Shown: piece after piece, positions 1-7,281 of the stretch
Layout: each line of letters starts with the position of its first letter
Position numbering within the stretch: the first letter of the stretch is position 1
From: JBLHHI01 sp047614125
GTDB taxonomy: Bacteria; Bacteroidota; Bacteroidia; NS11-12g; UBA9320
Reading direction: 5' to 3'
Length of the DNA stretch: 22,827 nucleotides
Assembly (NCBI GenBank): GCA_047614125.1
Contig: JBLHHI010000053.1
Coordinates: 1-22,827, forward strand
The notes under the pieces: generated by a model
What the model was told of the DNA's origin: nothing
What the model saw: the letters and a program-made list of their open reading frames with translations, nothing else
Database searches by the model: none
Translations under genes and position numbers: made by a program

Positions 1-624
1 AGCGATACCTCAGTTCTTGCGGCTTTGAGTCGAAATAAAGATTGGAATAAAATGCAAATCGTGGTTGATGTTACGGGCAGTATGTCGCCCTACATGGCAC
101 AGCTGACGCATTGGATTGCCTTAAATAAAAATATAGCTCGAGTTGAAGATTTTATTTTTTTTCAAGACGGCGACAACAAACGAGATCTGTTAAAAAAGAC
201 TGGAAACGTTGGAGGTATTTATTATGTTAATACGCTTTGTTTGGATAAGATTTATGAAGGAATGCAAGAAGCCATGCGCAACGGTGGAGGCGGAGATGCT
301 CAAGAAAACGATGTAGAAGCAATTCTGTAAGGAATAAAGCAAAATGCGGATGCTAACGAAATTGTGCTGGTAGCCGATAATTTTGCACCCATTCGCGACT
401 ACAGTCACATCTACCGAATTAAGAAACCGGTTCATGTAATTGTATGTGGTTCGTATGGCTTGATTAATACCCAATACCTCGATTTGGTGTACAAGACTAA
501 AGGCACCATTCACACCATGGAAGAAGACATTAATAAGCTGTATGAATTAAATGAAGGACAATCCATTGTTATTGGTGAAACTTCGTACCGAATTTCAGGC
601 GGTAAGTTTAAGGTGATTCGGTAA
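1..624 (+). pseudogene. VWA-like domain protein, 5'-truncated by window edge, internal TAA stop
   Basis: The frame is open from the first base and carries a von Willebrand A-like start: a hydrophobic strand followed by DVTGSMSPY, a variant of the metal-binding MIDAS motif (DxSxS). The reading is stopped by TAA at 328-330 and then continues in the same frame through 331-624 with clearly related sequence (EIVLVADN, a strand typical of the second half of such folds, then HVIVCGSYG), ending in TAA. The two halves therefore look like one protein of at least 206 codons broken by one base change; in similar proteins as I remember them the position is a Lys or another sense codon. No recoding signal is evident. 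Alternatives are a sequencing error or a real nonsense mutation. It is convergent with the TPR gene that follows, 16 bases away. The function of this VWA-like group is unknown to me; there is no visible membrane segment in the part present. Confidence 0.7.
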
Positions 625-640
625 ACTCCTTATCCACGCC

Positions 641-1318
641 TTATTTAAACATTTTTCGCGCGTCGCGTACAAAGTCTCTAAATCCGGTGGTTGATGAAAG
701 CATCTTTTTGAGTTCAGAGAACACCGATTTGTTTACGGATGGTTGTTCGTAGCTAGGTGCTTTCAATGGAGGAAGTTCATCGGTACTTGGAGGTTGCAAA
801 TCGGGTACGGTTTTGATGCCCAAGAGGTCGTCTACTTCCAAAAAACGCTTTCGAGACCGATGCGTATACCCCAATTTTTCTTCCGTAAGTCCAAGATTGT
901 TCAAGGTAATTTCATTGCCTGGATCCAATTCATTCGACTTAGTATAGTCGCTAACAGCGCCTTCCGTATCTCCCAACTTGTCCTTTACATAGGCTCTGCA
1001 CGCATAGCGGTATCCATTTTCTGGATCCAGTTCAACCGCCATGTTCAAATCACTCAATGCCGACTTGAATTTTAAATGAAACTTACAAACCCCACGTTCC
1101 GCAAAATATTCGGCATTCGAATCATCGCTGGCAATGCATACGTTCCAAACACCCATGGCTTCTTCGAAGCGGCGTTCTTTTTGAAGGCAGTATGCTTTAA
1201 TGCGCTGAATATCAACGGGAAGCTCAATGTTTTTATCCATGCTGCTCAGTTCTTGCAGACATGCTTCATGCTGTTGTTTTTCAAAATTGGTAACCAGGGT
1301 TGCAAATCGATCTTCCAT
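641..1318 (-). CDS. TPR-repeat protein
   Basis: 225-residue protein starting at ATG 1318. Residues about 33-165 form tetratricopeptide repeats: one around 33-66, then two clear units ending in the canonical Leu/Asp-Pro turn (AVELDPENGYRYACRAYVKD and SNELDPGNEITLNNLG), and a weaker fourth. A proline-rich linker (about 172-195) leads to a basic C-terminal helix ending RDFVRDARKMFK. No signal peptide or membrane segment is visible, so it is probably cytoplasmic. TPRs mediate protein-protein contacts; the partner cannot be told from the sequence. It is transcribed towards the broken VWA-like gene and away from the secreted-protein operon. No recognisable Bacteroidota promoter was found directly upstream. 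Confidence 0.85.
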   Translation of the reverse strand: MEDRFATLVTNFEKQQHEACLQELSSMDKNIELPVDIQRIKAYCLQKERRFEEAMGVWNVCIASDDSNAEYFAERGVCKFHLKFKSALSDLNMAVELDPENGYRYACRAYVKDKLGDTEGAVSDYTKSNELDPGNEITLNNLGLTEEKLGYTHRSRKRFLEVDDLLGIKTVPDLQPPSTDELPPLKAPSYEQPSVNKSVFSELKKMLSSTTGFRDFVRDARKMFK

Positions 1319-1405
1319 GCGTACTGTTTTCTTATTGGTGCAATAATAGGATAACAGGTGGAAAGGATGATTGGTTTTGGGAGATAAAAGCCAAGAAGTA
1401 GATCA

Positions 1406-1525
1406 TCAACCTATAATTTTGTTGTTAACAAAAGCATGGTGATCATACCCCTGTTCTTTCAAGTTAACCAATGCATCGGGATCTGTTTTTAATGGTTTGT
1501 AATTTTTTTTTAAACTGACAAAAAT
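1406..1525 (-). other. Short coding-like frame without a start codon
   Basis: Between the TPR gene and the secreted-protein operon the minus strand has an open frame of about 39 codons between two stops (TAA ahead, TGA at 1406-1408). Its translation looks protein-like near the end (DPDALVNLKEQGYDHHAFVN) but has no ATG or GTG; the only TTG codons fall in its middle. It may be the remnant of a decayed gene, a very small protein with a rare start such as ATT, or chance. It is not a recognised family. The rest of 1319-1540 shows no gene. Confidence 0.2.
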
Positions 1526-1540
1526 GTATTACTCAATGCT

Positions 1541-1548
1541 TATATTTG
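1541..1548 (+). promoter_or_regulatory. Bacteroidota -7 box for the secreted-protein operon
   Basis: TATATTTG matches the Bacteroidota -7 consensus TAnnTTTG and sits 12-24 bases ahead of the ATG codons at 1560 and 1572. No good -33 TTTG is found at the expected 19-21-base spacing, so the call rests on the -7 box and position only. Confidence 0.45.
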
Positions 1549-1571
1549 ACTTTCAAATAATGATAAGCCTT

Positions 1572-2506
1572 ATGAAATCTGCACACACACACACAACCGC
1601 AGCCGGTCAGCTCTAATTTTTCTTCTTTGGACTGCATTATCTCTATCGCCTAACGGTGATGTATTGGCTCAAGGCCCAAACGAAGGTGTTAGTCTTAAGT
1701 CCTGTTTTCAACACATTTATTTCACCTCCAATGCTAAAACGGTAGACATGCTTCCTTCAGGCCAATTGCAGTTTATTCCGGCATATTTGTTTGGAGCAAG
1801 TCCAGATTATTGGCACATTGAAAGATACAATGGTGTGGATCAATGGAAGCCCGTAGATTACCTTAGTTCGGGGCTTTCCAATTCAGTTTTTAATCAAGTT
1901 TATGATCCTGCTTCTGGTAAGGTACTTGTTGAAGCCATTGATCACGAGTCAAGTAGTCAGGTATTTAACTCGAATGTTTTTGACCTTGGCGATGACCTAG
2001 AATACCCGTACATCATCTTTACTCCTTATCATATTACGCCCAATCCAAACACTTTAGATCCAGGAAATAACACCCTAACGGCGCATATTAAGCCACCCAG
2101 TGAACTCATTACGTTTAAACCCGGCGATGACGAAGAATGTTATAATTTTAACAATATGAACGTTTGGAAAATCCATGATATAGAAGGATTTTGTGGTTTT
2201 ATTAATGGTGGTATTTCCATTGCCCAACCGGTTCCAGCAGGGTTTGATCCTTCATTCTCAACGACATTTGATTTTAATAATTCCTTTAGCTTGGAAGAAC
2301 CGTTAACTCATTGCGATGACTGTATAATTGCTACTGCACCAGCCAGCAACCCAGACCCGGTTCCTTGTGGCTGTGTTAAGTACACTCTTGAAATACGGAT
2401 AGAACCGTGCACCGAAGCTCCTCCTGGATGTGAGGCCTTGGAGTTTACAGAAGAGATTCAAGTTTGCTGTCGATGCGATGTACGTGAAGAATTTCCAAAC
2501 GATTAA
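1572..2506 (+). CDS. Secreted Cys-rich protein, reading frame split at a (CA)7 repeat
   Basis: The long frame (TTG 1664 to TAA 2506, 280 codons) has no ATG or GTG near its start, but it stays open upstream to about 1550 and there encodes a hydrophobic stretch (ALIFLLWTALSLS) followed by DVLAQ, which looks like a signal peptide with cleavage after Ala. The only nearby ATGs (1560 and 1572) are in a different frame and reach TAA at 1614. They lie just before (CA)7 at 1582-1595. Removing one CA unit, or adding two, joins ATG AAA TCT at 1572 to the signal peptide and gives a protein of about 310 residues. As written the gene is off, unless it starts at TTG 1664, which would discard the signal peptide. 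The C-terminal part is Cys-rich (CDDC, CGC, CCRC) and has no T9SS sorting domain. Family unknown. First gene of a probable operon; the next starts 22 bases on. Confidence 0.65.
1582..1595 (+). repeat. (CA)7 dinucleotide microsatellite inside a 5' coding region
   Basis: Seven perfect CA units lie directly after ATG AAA TCT G. Gain or loss of units by replication slippage would switch the reading frame of the downstream secreted protein. With seven units the ATG frame stops at 1614; with six or nine it runs through the signal peptide into the long frame. Confidence 0.9.
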
Positions 2507-2528
2507 TTAATACCATAAAAAATTTATT

Positions 2529-3266
2529 ATGAAAATCCAGAACATCTCATATTTAGTTTTGCTCATGGTATTTACGTCGGTAAAAGTAAATGCCCAGTAT
2601 CGTCGATACACAGATATTGAAGTTAAGTTTTTAAGTCCGGCAGACGGCACAGAAATTCAATCGCCCGAATGGATACACATTGAATTTTCAATTAAAAACT
2701 TAGGCCCAGATTCTATTTATACCGGCGACAGCTGTGCTTACATACTAATGACAACCGACGGAATCGTTTATGCCCCCCGTCGTTTTGCACTTCAACAAGA
2801 CATATTTCCCATGGATAGCGTAATCATTCGTGATTCCATTTATAAAAATTCTAAACGGTTCAAACAGGAGTTTGTCTTAGTGTTTCGCCACGAGGTCGCA
2901 ATTTTTGCTATTGCCTCTGAACATGGACCGCTAGATGGAGAGTTTGAAGTCGATCGACACAACAATCGTCCATCCATAACATTTTTTCACCTTGGTCATG
3001 TAAGTGCTGAAACACTCATTCAATCAAATGATGATGCCATTATATGTTATCCTAACCCAACATCCGGTTATATTCAAATTAGGGGAATACCAAAAACAGA
3101 GGTGGAAGCAGTTTATCTTCAATCCTTGGATGGTAAAAAGGTGCTGATCGACATTGATAATGGCAAGTATATAAACTTAGATAATGCGGGTAACGGATTG
3201 CACATTCTGGAGTTGCATACGCTTGATGGAATCGTTAGGAAAAAAGTATTAATACTAAGAGAATGA
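2529..3266 (+). CDS. Secreted protein with T9SS type A sorting domain (paralogue 1)
   Basis: 245 residues from ATG 2529. A signal peptide is clear at 1-22 (hydrophobic YLVLLMVFTS, then VNAQ). The middle (about 30-160) is a beta-rich domain with the phrase NLGPDSIYTGD, shared with the next gene (NLGPDTIKPGD), so the two are tandem paralogues; the phrase is reminiscent of CARDB/DUF11-like beta-sandwich domains, but I would not assign the family. Residues about 167-245 are a T9SS type A C-terminal domain: CYPNPTSGYIQIRG, then GNGLHILEL and the ending IVRKKVLILRE. This predicts export through Sec and then T9SS to the surface or medium. The stop overlaps the start of the next gene by four bases (ATGA), suggesting translational coupling. 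Function unknown. Confidence 0.85.
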   Translation: MKIQNISYLVLLMVFTSVKVNAQYRRYTDIEVKFLSPADGTEIQSPEWIHIEFSIKNLGPDSIYTGDSCAYILMTTDGIVYAPRRFALQQDIFPMDSVIIRDSIYKNSKRFKQEFVLVFRHEVAIFAIASEHGPLDGEFEVDRHNNRPSITFFHLGHVSAETLIQSNDDAIICYPNPTSGYIQIRGIPKTEVEAVYLQSLDGKKVLIDIDNGKYINLDNAGNGLHILELHTLDGIVRKKVLILRE

Positions 3267-3979
3267 GGTACGTATTTCAACTTATTCTGATTGTTTGCGG
3301 AATGCAAGCTTTTGCACAAGGCAGAGCTTGTGATGCCACGTGTGCCATTTTAAGCCCAATTCCAACGGAAGTAATTCAAAGTCCAACAGTATATGATTGC
3401 CAAGTAGCTCTTATTAATCTTGGGCCAGATACCATAAAGCCGGGAGATGAATATTCAATTGGTGTTGAGTTTGGCGCAATGGTTTACTTTCCCAGTTTTG
3501 GTAAATTTACGGAAACAATTTTACCAGGTGATTCTGTTTTTAGAACAAAAACCTTGAATGTTAACCTAGTGGGAAATGTTGTAGAAGCAAAGTTTTGTGC
3601 AGAAGTTCTCTTTTGGCGTGGTGGTTATGACAGCCTGAAATTAGAGACGCCTCAAGGTCGTAAAAACAATAAGGTGTGCATTGAGGTGGAACACCGCGAT
3701 CAGAACTACGGTTTATCTTCCAATAAACCACCACTTGATGTCTATGTTCTGATCTACCCAAATCCTGCATCCAAACTAGTGCAAATAAACTCAGATTTAG
3801 AGATTAAATCAGTCGAGCTTTTTAATGCCTTGGGGCAGAAAGTCAACGTGCCAACAATGTTTAACCAAGATGCGCAAAGGTTCGACCTGGTGGTTGCTTC
3901 ATTGCCAAAAGGTTTGTATTACGTTCATGTAGAATTGGCATCCGGCATTGTGCGTAAGCCTATTGTTGTTAGTAGGTGA
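3263..3979 (+). CDS. Secreted protein with T9SS type A sorting domain (paralogue 2)
   Basis: 238 residues from ATG 3263, overlapping the preceding stop by four bases. Signal peptide at 1-18 (FQLILIVCGMQAFAQ). The mature N-terminus has a CDATC motif and further Cys residues that the first paralogue lacks. The middle domain repeats the layout of the preceding protein, including NLGPDTIKPGD. Residues about 159-238 form the T9SS sorting domain (LIYPNPASKLVQINS, then PKGLYYVHVELASG and the ending IVRKPIVVSR). It is the last gene of the operon; the next 110 bases hold no gene. Role unknown, but both paralogues should be surface-anchored or released by T9SS. Confidence 0.85.
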   Translation: MRYVFQLILIVCGMQAFAQGRACDATCAILSPIPTEVIQSPTVYDCQVALINLGPDTIKPGDEYSIGVEFGAMVYFPSFGKFTETILPGDSVFRTKTLNVNLVGNVVEAKFCAEVLFWRGGYDSLKLETPQGRKNNKVCIEVEHRDQNYGLSSNKPPLDVYVLIYPNPASKLVQINSDLEIKSVELFNALGQKVNVPTMFNQDAQRFDLVVASLPKGLYYVHVELASGIVRKPIVVSR

Positions 3980-4093
3980 CGTATCTTTTTTGATGTTAGA
4001 GTAATCAGCAAACGCACATTCACAGTACGCTACATTCTAAAAACAGTTTCTATTTCGTACAAATCATTCTACCAATTGTGCCCAAAAAATAAT

Positions 4094-4123
4094 TTTGCAT
4101 GCAATGTAAGTCGGTTAACTTTG
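4094..4123 (+). promoter_or_regulatory. Bacteroidota-type promoter for the polyamine gene pair
   Basis: TTTG at 4094-4097 and TAACTTTG at 4116-4123 match the -33 and -7 elements, with an 18-base spacer, one shorter than usual. The decarboxylase ATG is 33 bases after the -7 box. Confidence 0.5.
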
Positions 4124-4156
4124 TTGCTTTAACATAGTAGTAACTCTCTTACATTA

Positions 4157-5551
4157 ATGAAAAATAAGTACTTCGACTTAATTGACCAAACTTTTAACTT
4201 CCCACAAGAGGAGTTTACTGTAGACGATGATCACACATTGAGCTTTCATGGAATTTATTTAATGGACTTGATTAAGCAATATGGAACGCCTTTGAAGTTT
4301 ACGTATTTGCCAAAAATTTCGGAAAATATTAAACGCGCTAAGAAGTGGTTTAATGTGGCCATGGCCAAGGTAGACTACCAAGGTAAGTACAATTACTGCT
4401 ATTGCACCAAGAGTTCGCACTTTCGATTTGTGATGGAAGAGGCATTGAAAAATGAGATTCATATTGAAACCTCTTCGGCCTTCGACCTGGAAATAGTAAA
4501 GACCTTGTACGAAGATGGATTAATCAATCAAAACCAGTTTTTGGTGTGCAATGGTTATAAAACGCCCGGCTACCTCGAACGGATTGCCGAAGCGGTTAAC
4601 GGAGGATTTACTAACTGCCATTCCATAATTGATAATACGGAAGAGTTCGACCGATTGGCTTCGTTAATTCCTGGTGAGTTCAACATTGGAATTCGAATTG
4701 CAGCTGAAGAAGAACCTAAGTTTGAATTTTACACGAGCAGGTTAGGGATTGGTTACAAGGATATTACGCCGTTTTACTTGGAGAAAATTAAAGAAGTCCC
4801 CAACGCAAAATTGAAGATGTTGCACTTCTTTATTAATACCGGTATTAACGACACGGCCTATTACTGGAACGAATTGCACAAGTGTTTAAAGGTGTACTGT
4901 CAACTCAAAAAGGTGTGCCCCGAGCTCACAAGCTTAAACATAGGTGGAGGTTTCCCAATTAAAAGATCCCTCACCTTCGATTACGATTATGCCTACATGG
5001 CCGAAGAAATTGTGGCTCAGATAAAGCAAGTGTGCAACGAAAGTGAAGTTCCAGAACCTGATATATTCACAGAATTTGGGTCTTTTACCGTAGGCGAAAG
5101 CGGCGCTACTATATACAGTGTCATTCATCAAAAGCAACAAAACGATCGAGAAAAGTGGAATATGATTGATGGAAGCTTTATGACGACCCTGCCTGATGCT
5201 TGGGCCATCAACCAGCGCTTTGTATTGTTGCCAATAAATGGTTGGGACAGATCGTATGAGCGTATTTTATTGGGCGGATTAACCTGCGACAGCGATGATT
5301 ATTACAATTCGGAGCAACACGTAAATGCCATTTACATGCCTAAGTACGATCAAGAAAATCCTTTATACATTGGCTTTTTTAATACCGGTGCCTACCAAGA
5401 ATCTTTAAGTGGTTTTGGAGGAATTCAGCACTGTTTAATACCTTCGCCAAAACACATCATTATCGATAGGGATGCTGATGGCGCATTATTTACAAGAATT
5501 TATAGCAAGGAACAGAGCCATAAGAGCATGCTCAAGATTTTGGGGTACTAA
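4157..5551 (+). CDS. PLP-dependent arginine/ornithine/lysine decarboxylase, alanine racemase fold
   Basis: 464 residues from ATG 4157. It belongs to the fold type III (alanine racemase-like) PLP decarboxylases. Visible signature: Lys85 in YCYCTKSSHF, the expected Schiff-base lysine; GGGFP at 263-267, the phosphate-binding loop; EFGSFTVGESG at about 306-316; Cys377 in GGLTCDSDD, matching the ornithine decarboxylase active-site CDS motif; and GAYQESLSGFGG at about 411. In Bacteroidota, proteins of this length are usually annotated as arginine decarboxylase (agmatine-forming), but specificity among Arg, Orn and Lys cannot be read by eye. The product would feed polyamine synthesis in the cytoplasm. 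The next gene, 111 bases on, is deoxyhypusine synthase-like, which supports a polyamine role. An agmatinase gene, which I would expect close by if Arg is the substrate, is not in the window. Confidence 0.85.
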   Translation: MKNKYFDLIDQTFNFPQEEFTVDDDHTLSFHGIYLMDLIKQYGTPLKFTYLPKISENIKRAKKWFNVAMAKVDYQGKYNYCYCTKSSHFRFVMEEALKNEIHIETSSAFDLEIVKTLYEDGLINQNQFLVCNGYKTPGYLERIAEAVNGGFTNCHSIIDNTEEFDRLASLIPGEFNIGIRIAAEEEPKFEFYTSRLGIGYKDITPFYLEKIKEVPNAKLKMLHFFINTGINDTAYYWNELHKCLKVYCQLKKVCPELTSLNIGGGFPIKRSLTFDYDYAYMAEEIVAQIKQVCNESEVPEPDIFTEFGSFTVGESGATIYSVIHQKQQNDREKWNMIDGSFMTTLPDAWAINQRFVLLPINGWDRSYERILLGGLTCDSDDYYNSEQHVNAIYMPKYDQENPLYIGFFNTGAYQESLSGFGGIQHCLIPSPKHIIIDRDADGALFTRIYSKEQSHKSMLKILGY

Positions 5552-5577
5552 GTAAACAAACGCAATATGCGTGATTA

Positions 5578-5604
5578 GTCACCCTGAACTCGTTTCAGGG
5601 TCAG
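5578..5604. repeat. Dispersed palindromic repeat
   Basis: The element GTCACCCTGAACTCGTTTCAG (5578-5598) continues to about 5604 and holds a hairpin of eight perfect pairs (ACCCTGAA 5581-5588 with TTCAGGGT 5594-5601) around a five-base loop. Very similar palindromes are, from general experience, widely scattered between genes in Bacteroidota and other bacteria. There is no T-tract, so it is not an obvious terminator; a stem in the transcript between the two polyamine genes could affect mRNA stability or stoichiometry. Confidence 0.6.
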
Positions 5605-5662
5605 GCTCAAATTCAATGAGGAAGGCCGAAATGGTTTCAGAATTATTCTAAGGATTAAGACA

Positions 5663-6640
5663 ATGGCAAACGAAAAACACATAACCAACTTTATTGAAAA
5701 GTACTTTTTACACTTTAATTCCGCTGCTCTGGTGGATGCAGCCGATGGCTACATCGCCCATTTAGATGCCGGTGGAAAGATGATGATAACTCTGGCAGGA
5801 GCTATGAGCACGGCAGAAATGGGCAAGATTTTGGCCGAAATGATTCGGCAGGATAAGGTTTCGATTATCTCTTGTACGGGTGCAAACCTCGAGGAAGATG
5901 TGATGAACTTGGTAGCCCATTCTCATTACAAACGTGTGCCCAACTATCGAGATTTAACCGCTCAAGATGAATGGGACTTACTCGAAAAAGGCTTAAACCG
6001 AGTTACCGATACGTGCATTCCCGAAGAAGAGGCTTTTCGAAGATTGCAAGATAAGATTTATAAACAGTGGAAATCTGCCGAACAAAAAGGAGAGCGCTTC
6101 TTGCCGCATGAGTTTATGTACAAGATGTTGTTGAGCGGTGATTTAGAGCAGTTTTACGAAATAGATCCCAAAGACAGTTGGATGCTCGCCGCAGCTGAAA
6201 AGAACTTGCCGATTATTTGTCCGGGTTGGGAAGACTCTACCATGGGAAACATCTTTGCCAGTTATTGCATTAAGAGCGAGTTGCAAACTTCTACCGTTAA
6301 ATCCGGCATTGAATACATGATTTATTTAACGGAATGGTACCGAGCCAACAGTGGGGGCAAAGGGGTTGGATTTTTCCAGATTGGAGGCGGAATTGCCGGC
6401 GATTTCCCAATATGCGTTGTGCCAATGATGTATCAAGATTTAGAATGGACGGACGTTCCGTTTTGGAGTTACTTCTGTCAGATTTCAGATTCAACCACCA
6501 GCTATGGCTCTTATTCGGGCGCCGTTCCAAACGAGAAAATTACCTGGGGCAAGTTGGATATGGATACGCCAAAATTCATCATTGAATCGGATGCCACCAT
6601 AGTTGCTCCGTTGATATTTGCGAAAATTTTGGGTTGGTAG
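5663..6640 (+). CDS. Deoxyhypusine synthase-like protein
   Basis: 325 residues from ATG 5663. It has the deoxyhypusine synthase (DHS) fold signatures: an N-terminal GGKMMITLAGAMSTAEMG (37-54, compare the DHS TGAMVS region), SIISCTGANLEEDV (NAD-binding side, 67-80), ICPGWEDSTMG (185-195), FFQIGGGIAGDFPI (237-250), and the catalytic lysine Lys297 in ITWGKL, matching the active-site WGK of DHS. In eukaryotes and archaea DHS moves the aminobutyl group of spermidine onto eIF5A; bacteria lack eIF5A, and bacterial homologues are thought to use a free amine instead, for example in homospermidine-type synthesis. The actual reaction here is not known. It lies 111 bases after the decarboxylase in the same direction with no promoter match between, so it is probably co-transcribed with it. 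Confidence 0.82.
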   Translation: MANEKHITNFIEKYFLHFNSAALVDAADGYIAHLDAGGKMMITLAGAMSTAEMGKILAEMIRQDKVSIISCTGANLEEDVMNLVAHSHYKRVPNYRDLTAQDEWDLLEKGLNRVTDTCIPEEEAFRRLQDKIYKQWKSAEQKGERFLPHEFMYKMLLSGDLEQFYEIDPKDSWMLAAAEKNLPIICPGWEDSTMGNIFASYCIKSELQTSTVKSGIEYMIYLTEWYRANSGGKGVGFFQIGGGIAGDFPICVVPMMYQDLEWTDVPFWSYFCQISDSTTSYGSYSGAVPNEKITWGKLDMDTPKFIIESDATIVAPLIFAKILGW

Positions 6641-6732
6641 TGGAAAAATTGAAGGTGCGTCCAATTGGAATTTGTTGCTTATTTCTTTCGTTTAAGTGTT
6701 AGCGTTTTAATCTCGTTTTCTAATTTTTGTTG

Positions 6733-7233
6733 ATGAAATTTCAAAAGGATGATCAGGTTGGTTTGTTGAACAGCGTTGGTTCGGGCAGAGTGATTCATGT
6801 TTTAGAACCGGATCGATATCTCGTTTTCATAGAAGATTTTGACATGGAAATGCCCTTGCATGAAAGCGAATTGTACCTCATTGATACTTCCGAGATACAT
6901 GTAATCTCTCTTGCAAATAGATCCAGTGAAAAAGCGGTTAAAACTAATCAGCACAAGGTGGGTTCTGCTGTAATTGATTTGCACTTCAATAGCATTCCAG
7001 CATCGTTTAAGCAGAACACTAACATGTTGGAAGCGCAGTTTAGCTTTTTTGAAATTAGCATAAAAAATGCGCAAATTAAGGGAGAATCATCGCTTACGTT
7101 TATTCATGGTAAAGGAGATGGCGTGCTTCGCAATCGCATGGTTATTCATCTTCGTTCGTTCATGTTAAAATTTGAAGATCCGGAGCGTGTGTTGAATCGC
7201 AAAGGGGCAAGTTTGCGGGTAATACTTAAGTGA
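6733..7233 (+). CDS. Small Smr-domain protein (MutS2/DUF2027-like architecture)
   Basis: 166 residues taking ATG 6733 as the start; TTG codons at 6727 and 6730 are in frame but less likely. Residues 1-50 resemble a small SH3/KOW-type beta module (DDQVGLLNSVGSGRVIHVLE). Residues about 78-142 are an Smr domain: IDLH at 81-84, FFEISIKNAQIKG, and IHGKGDGVLR at 124-133, the conserved HGxG nucleic-acid-binding/nicking motif with the usual following arginine. Related Bacteroidota proteins with an N-terminal DUF2027 part are often about twice this length; this one is a compact version. Smr domains bind or cut branched DNA or RNA, including in ribosome rescue, but the substrate here is unknown. It is convergent with the SirB1-like gene. 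Confidence 0.75.
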   Translation: MKFQKDDQVGLLNSVGSGRVIHVLEPDRYLVFIEDFDMEMPLHESELYLIDTSEIHVISLANRSSEKAVKTNQHKVGSAVIDLHFNSIPASFKQNTNMLEAQFSFFEISIKNAQIKGESSLTFIHGKGDGVLRNRMVIHLRSFMLKFEDPERVLNRKGASLRVILK

Positions 7234-7249
7234 TTGCATGGGTTGCAAT
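7233..7249 (+). terminator. Weak hairpin between convergent genes
   Basis: ATTGCA (7233-7238) and TGCAAT (7244-7249) form a six-pair stem with a five-base loop, right at the end of the Smr gene. There is no T-run after it, so termination is only a possibility. Confidence 0.2.
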
Positions 7250-7281
7250 GGTTTGAATCGCGATGCTTTATAGCTCAGGAA

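Noticed and set aside
1664..1666. TTG 1664 as the genuine start of the secreted Cys-rich protein
   Set aside because: It would remove the evident signal peptide encoded just upstream in the same frame.
6297..6585. Frames overlapping the DHS-like gene on both strands
   Set aside because: Shadows of a gene with conserved catalytic motifs.
5663..6640. Deoxyhypusine synthase-like gene as eukaryotic or archaeal contamination
   Set aside because: Base composition and neighbours match the rest of the window, and homologues of this type are known in Bacteroidota.
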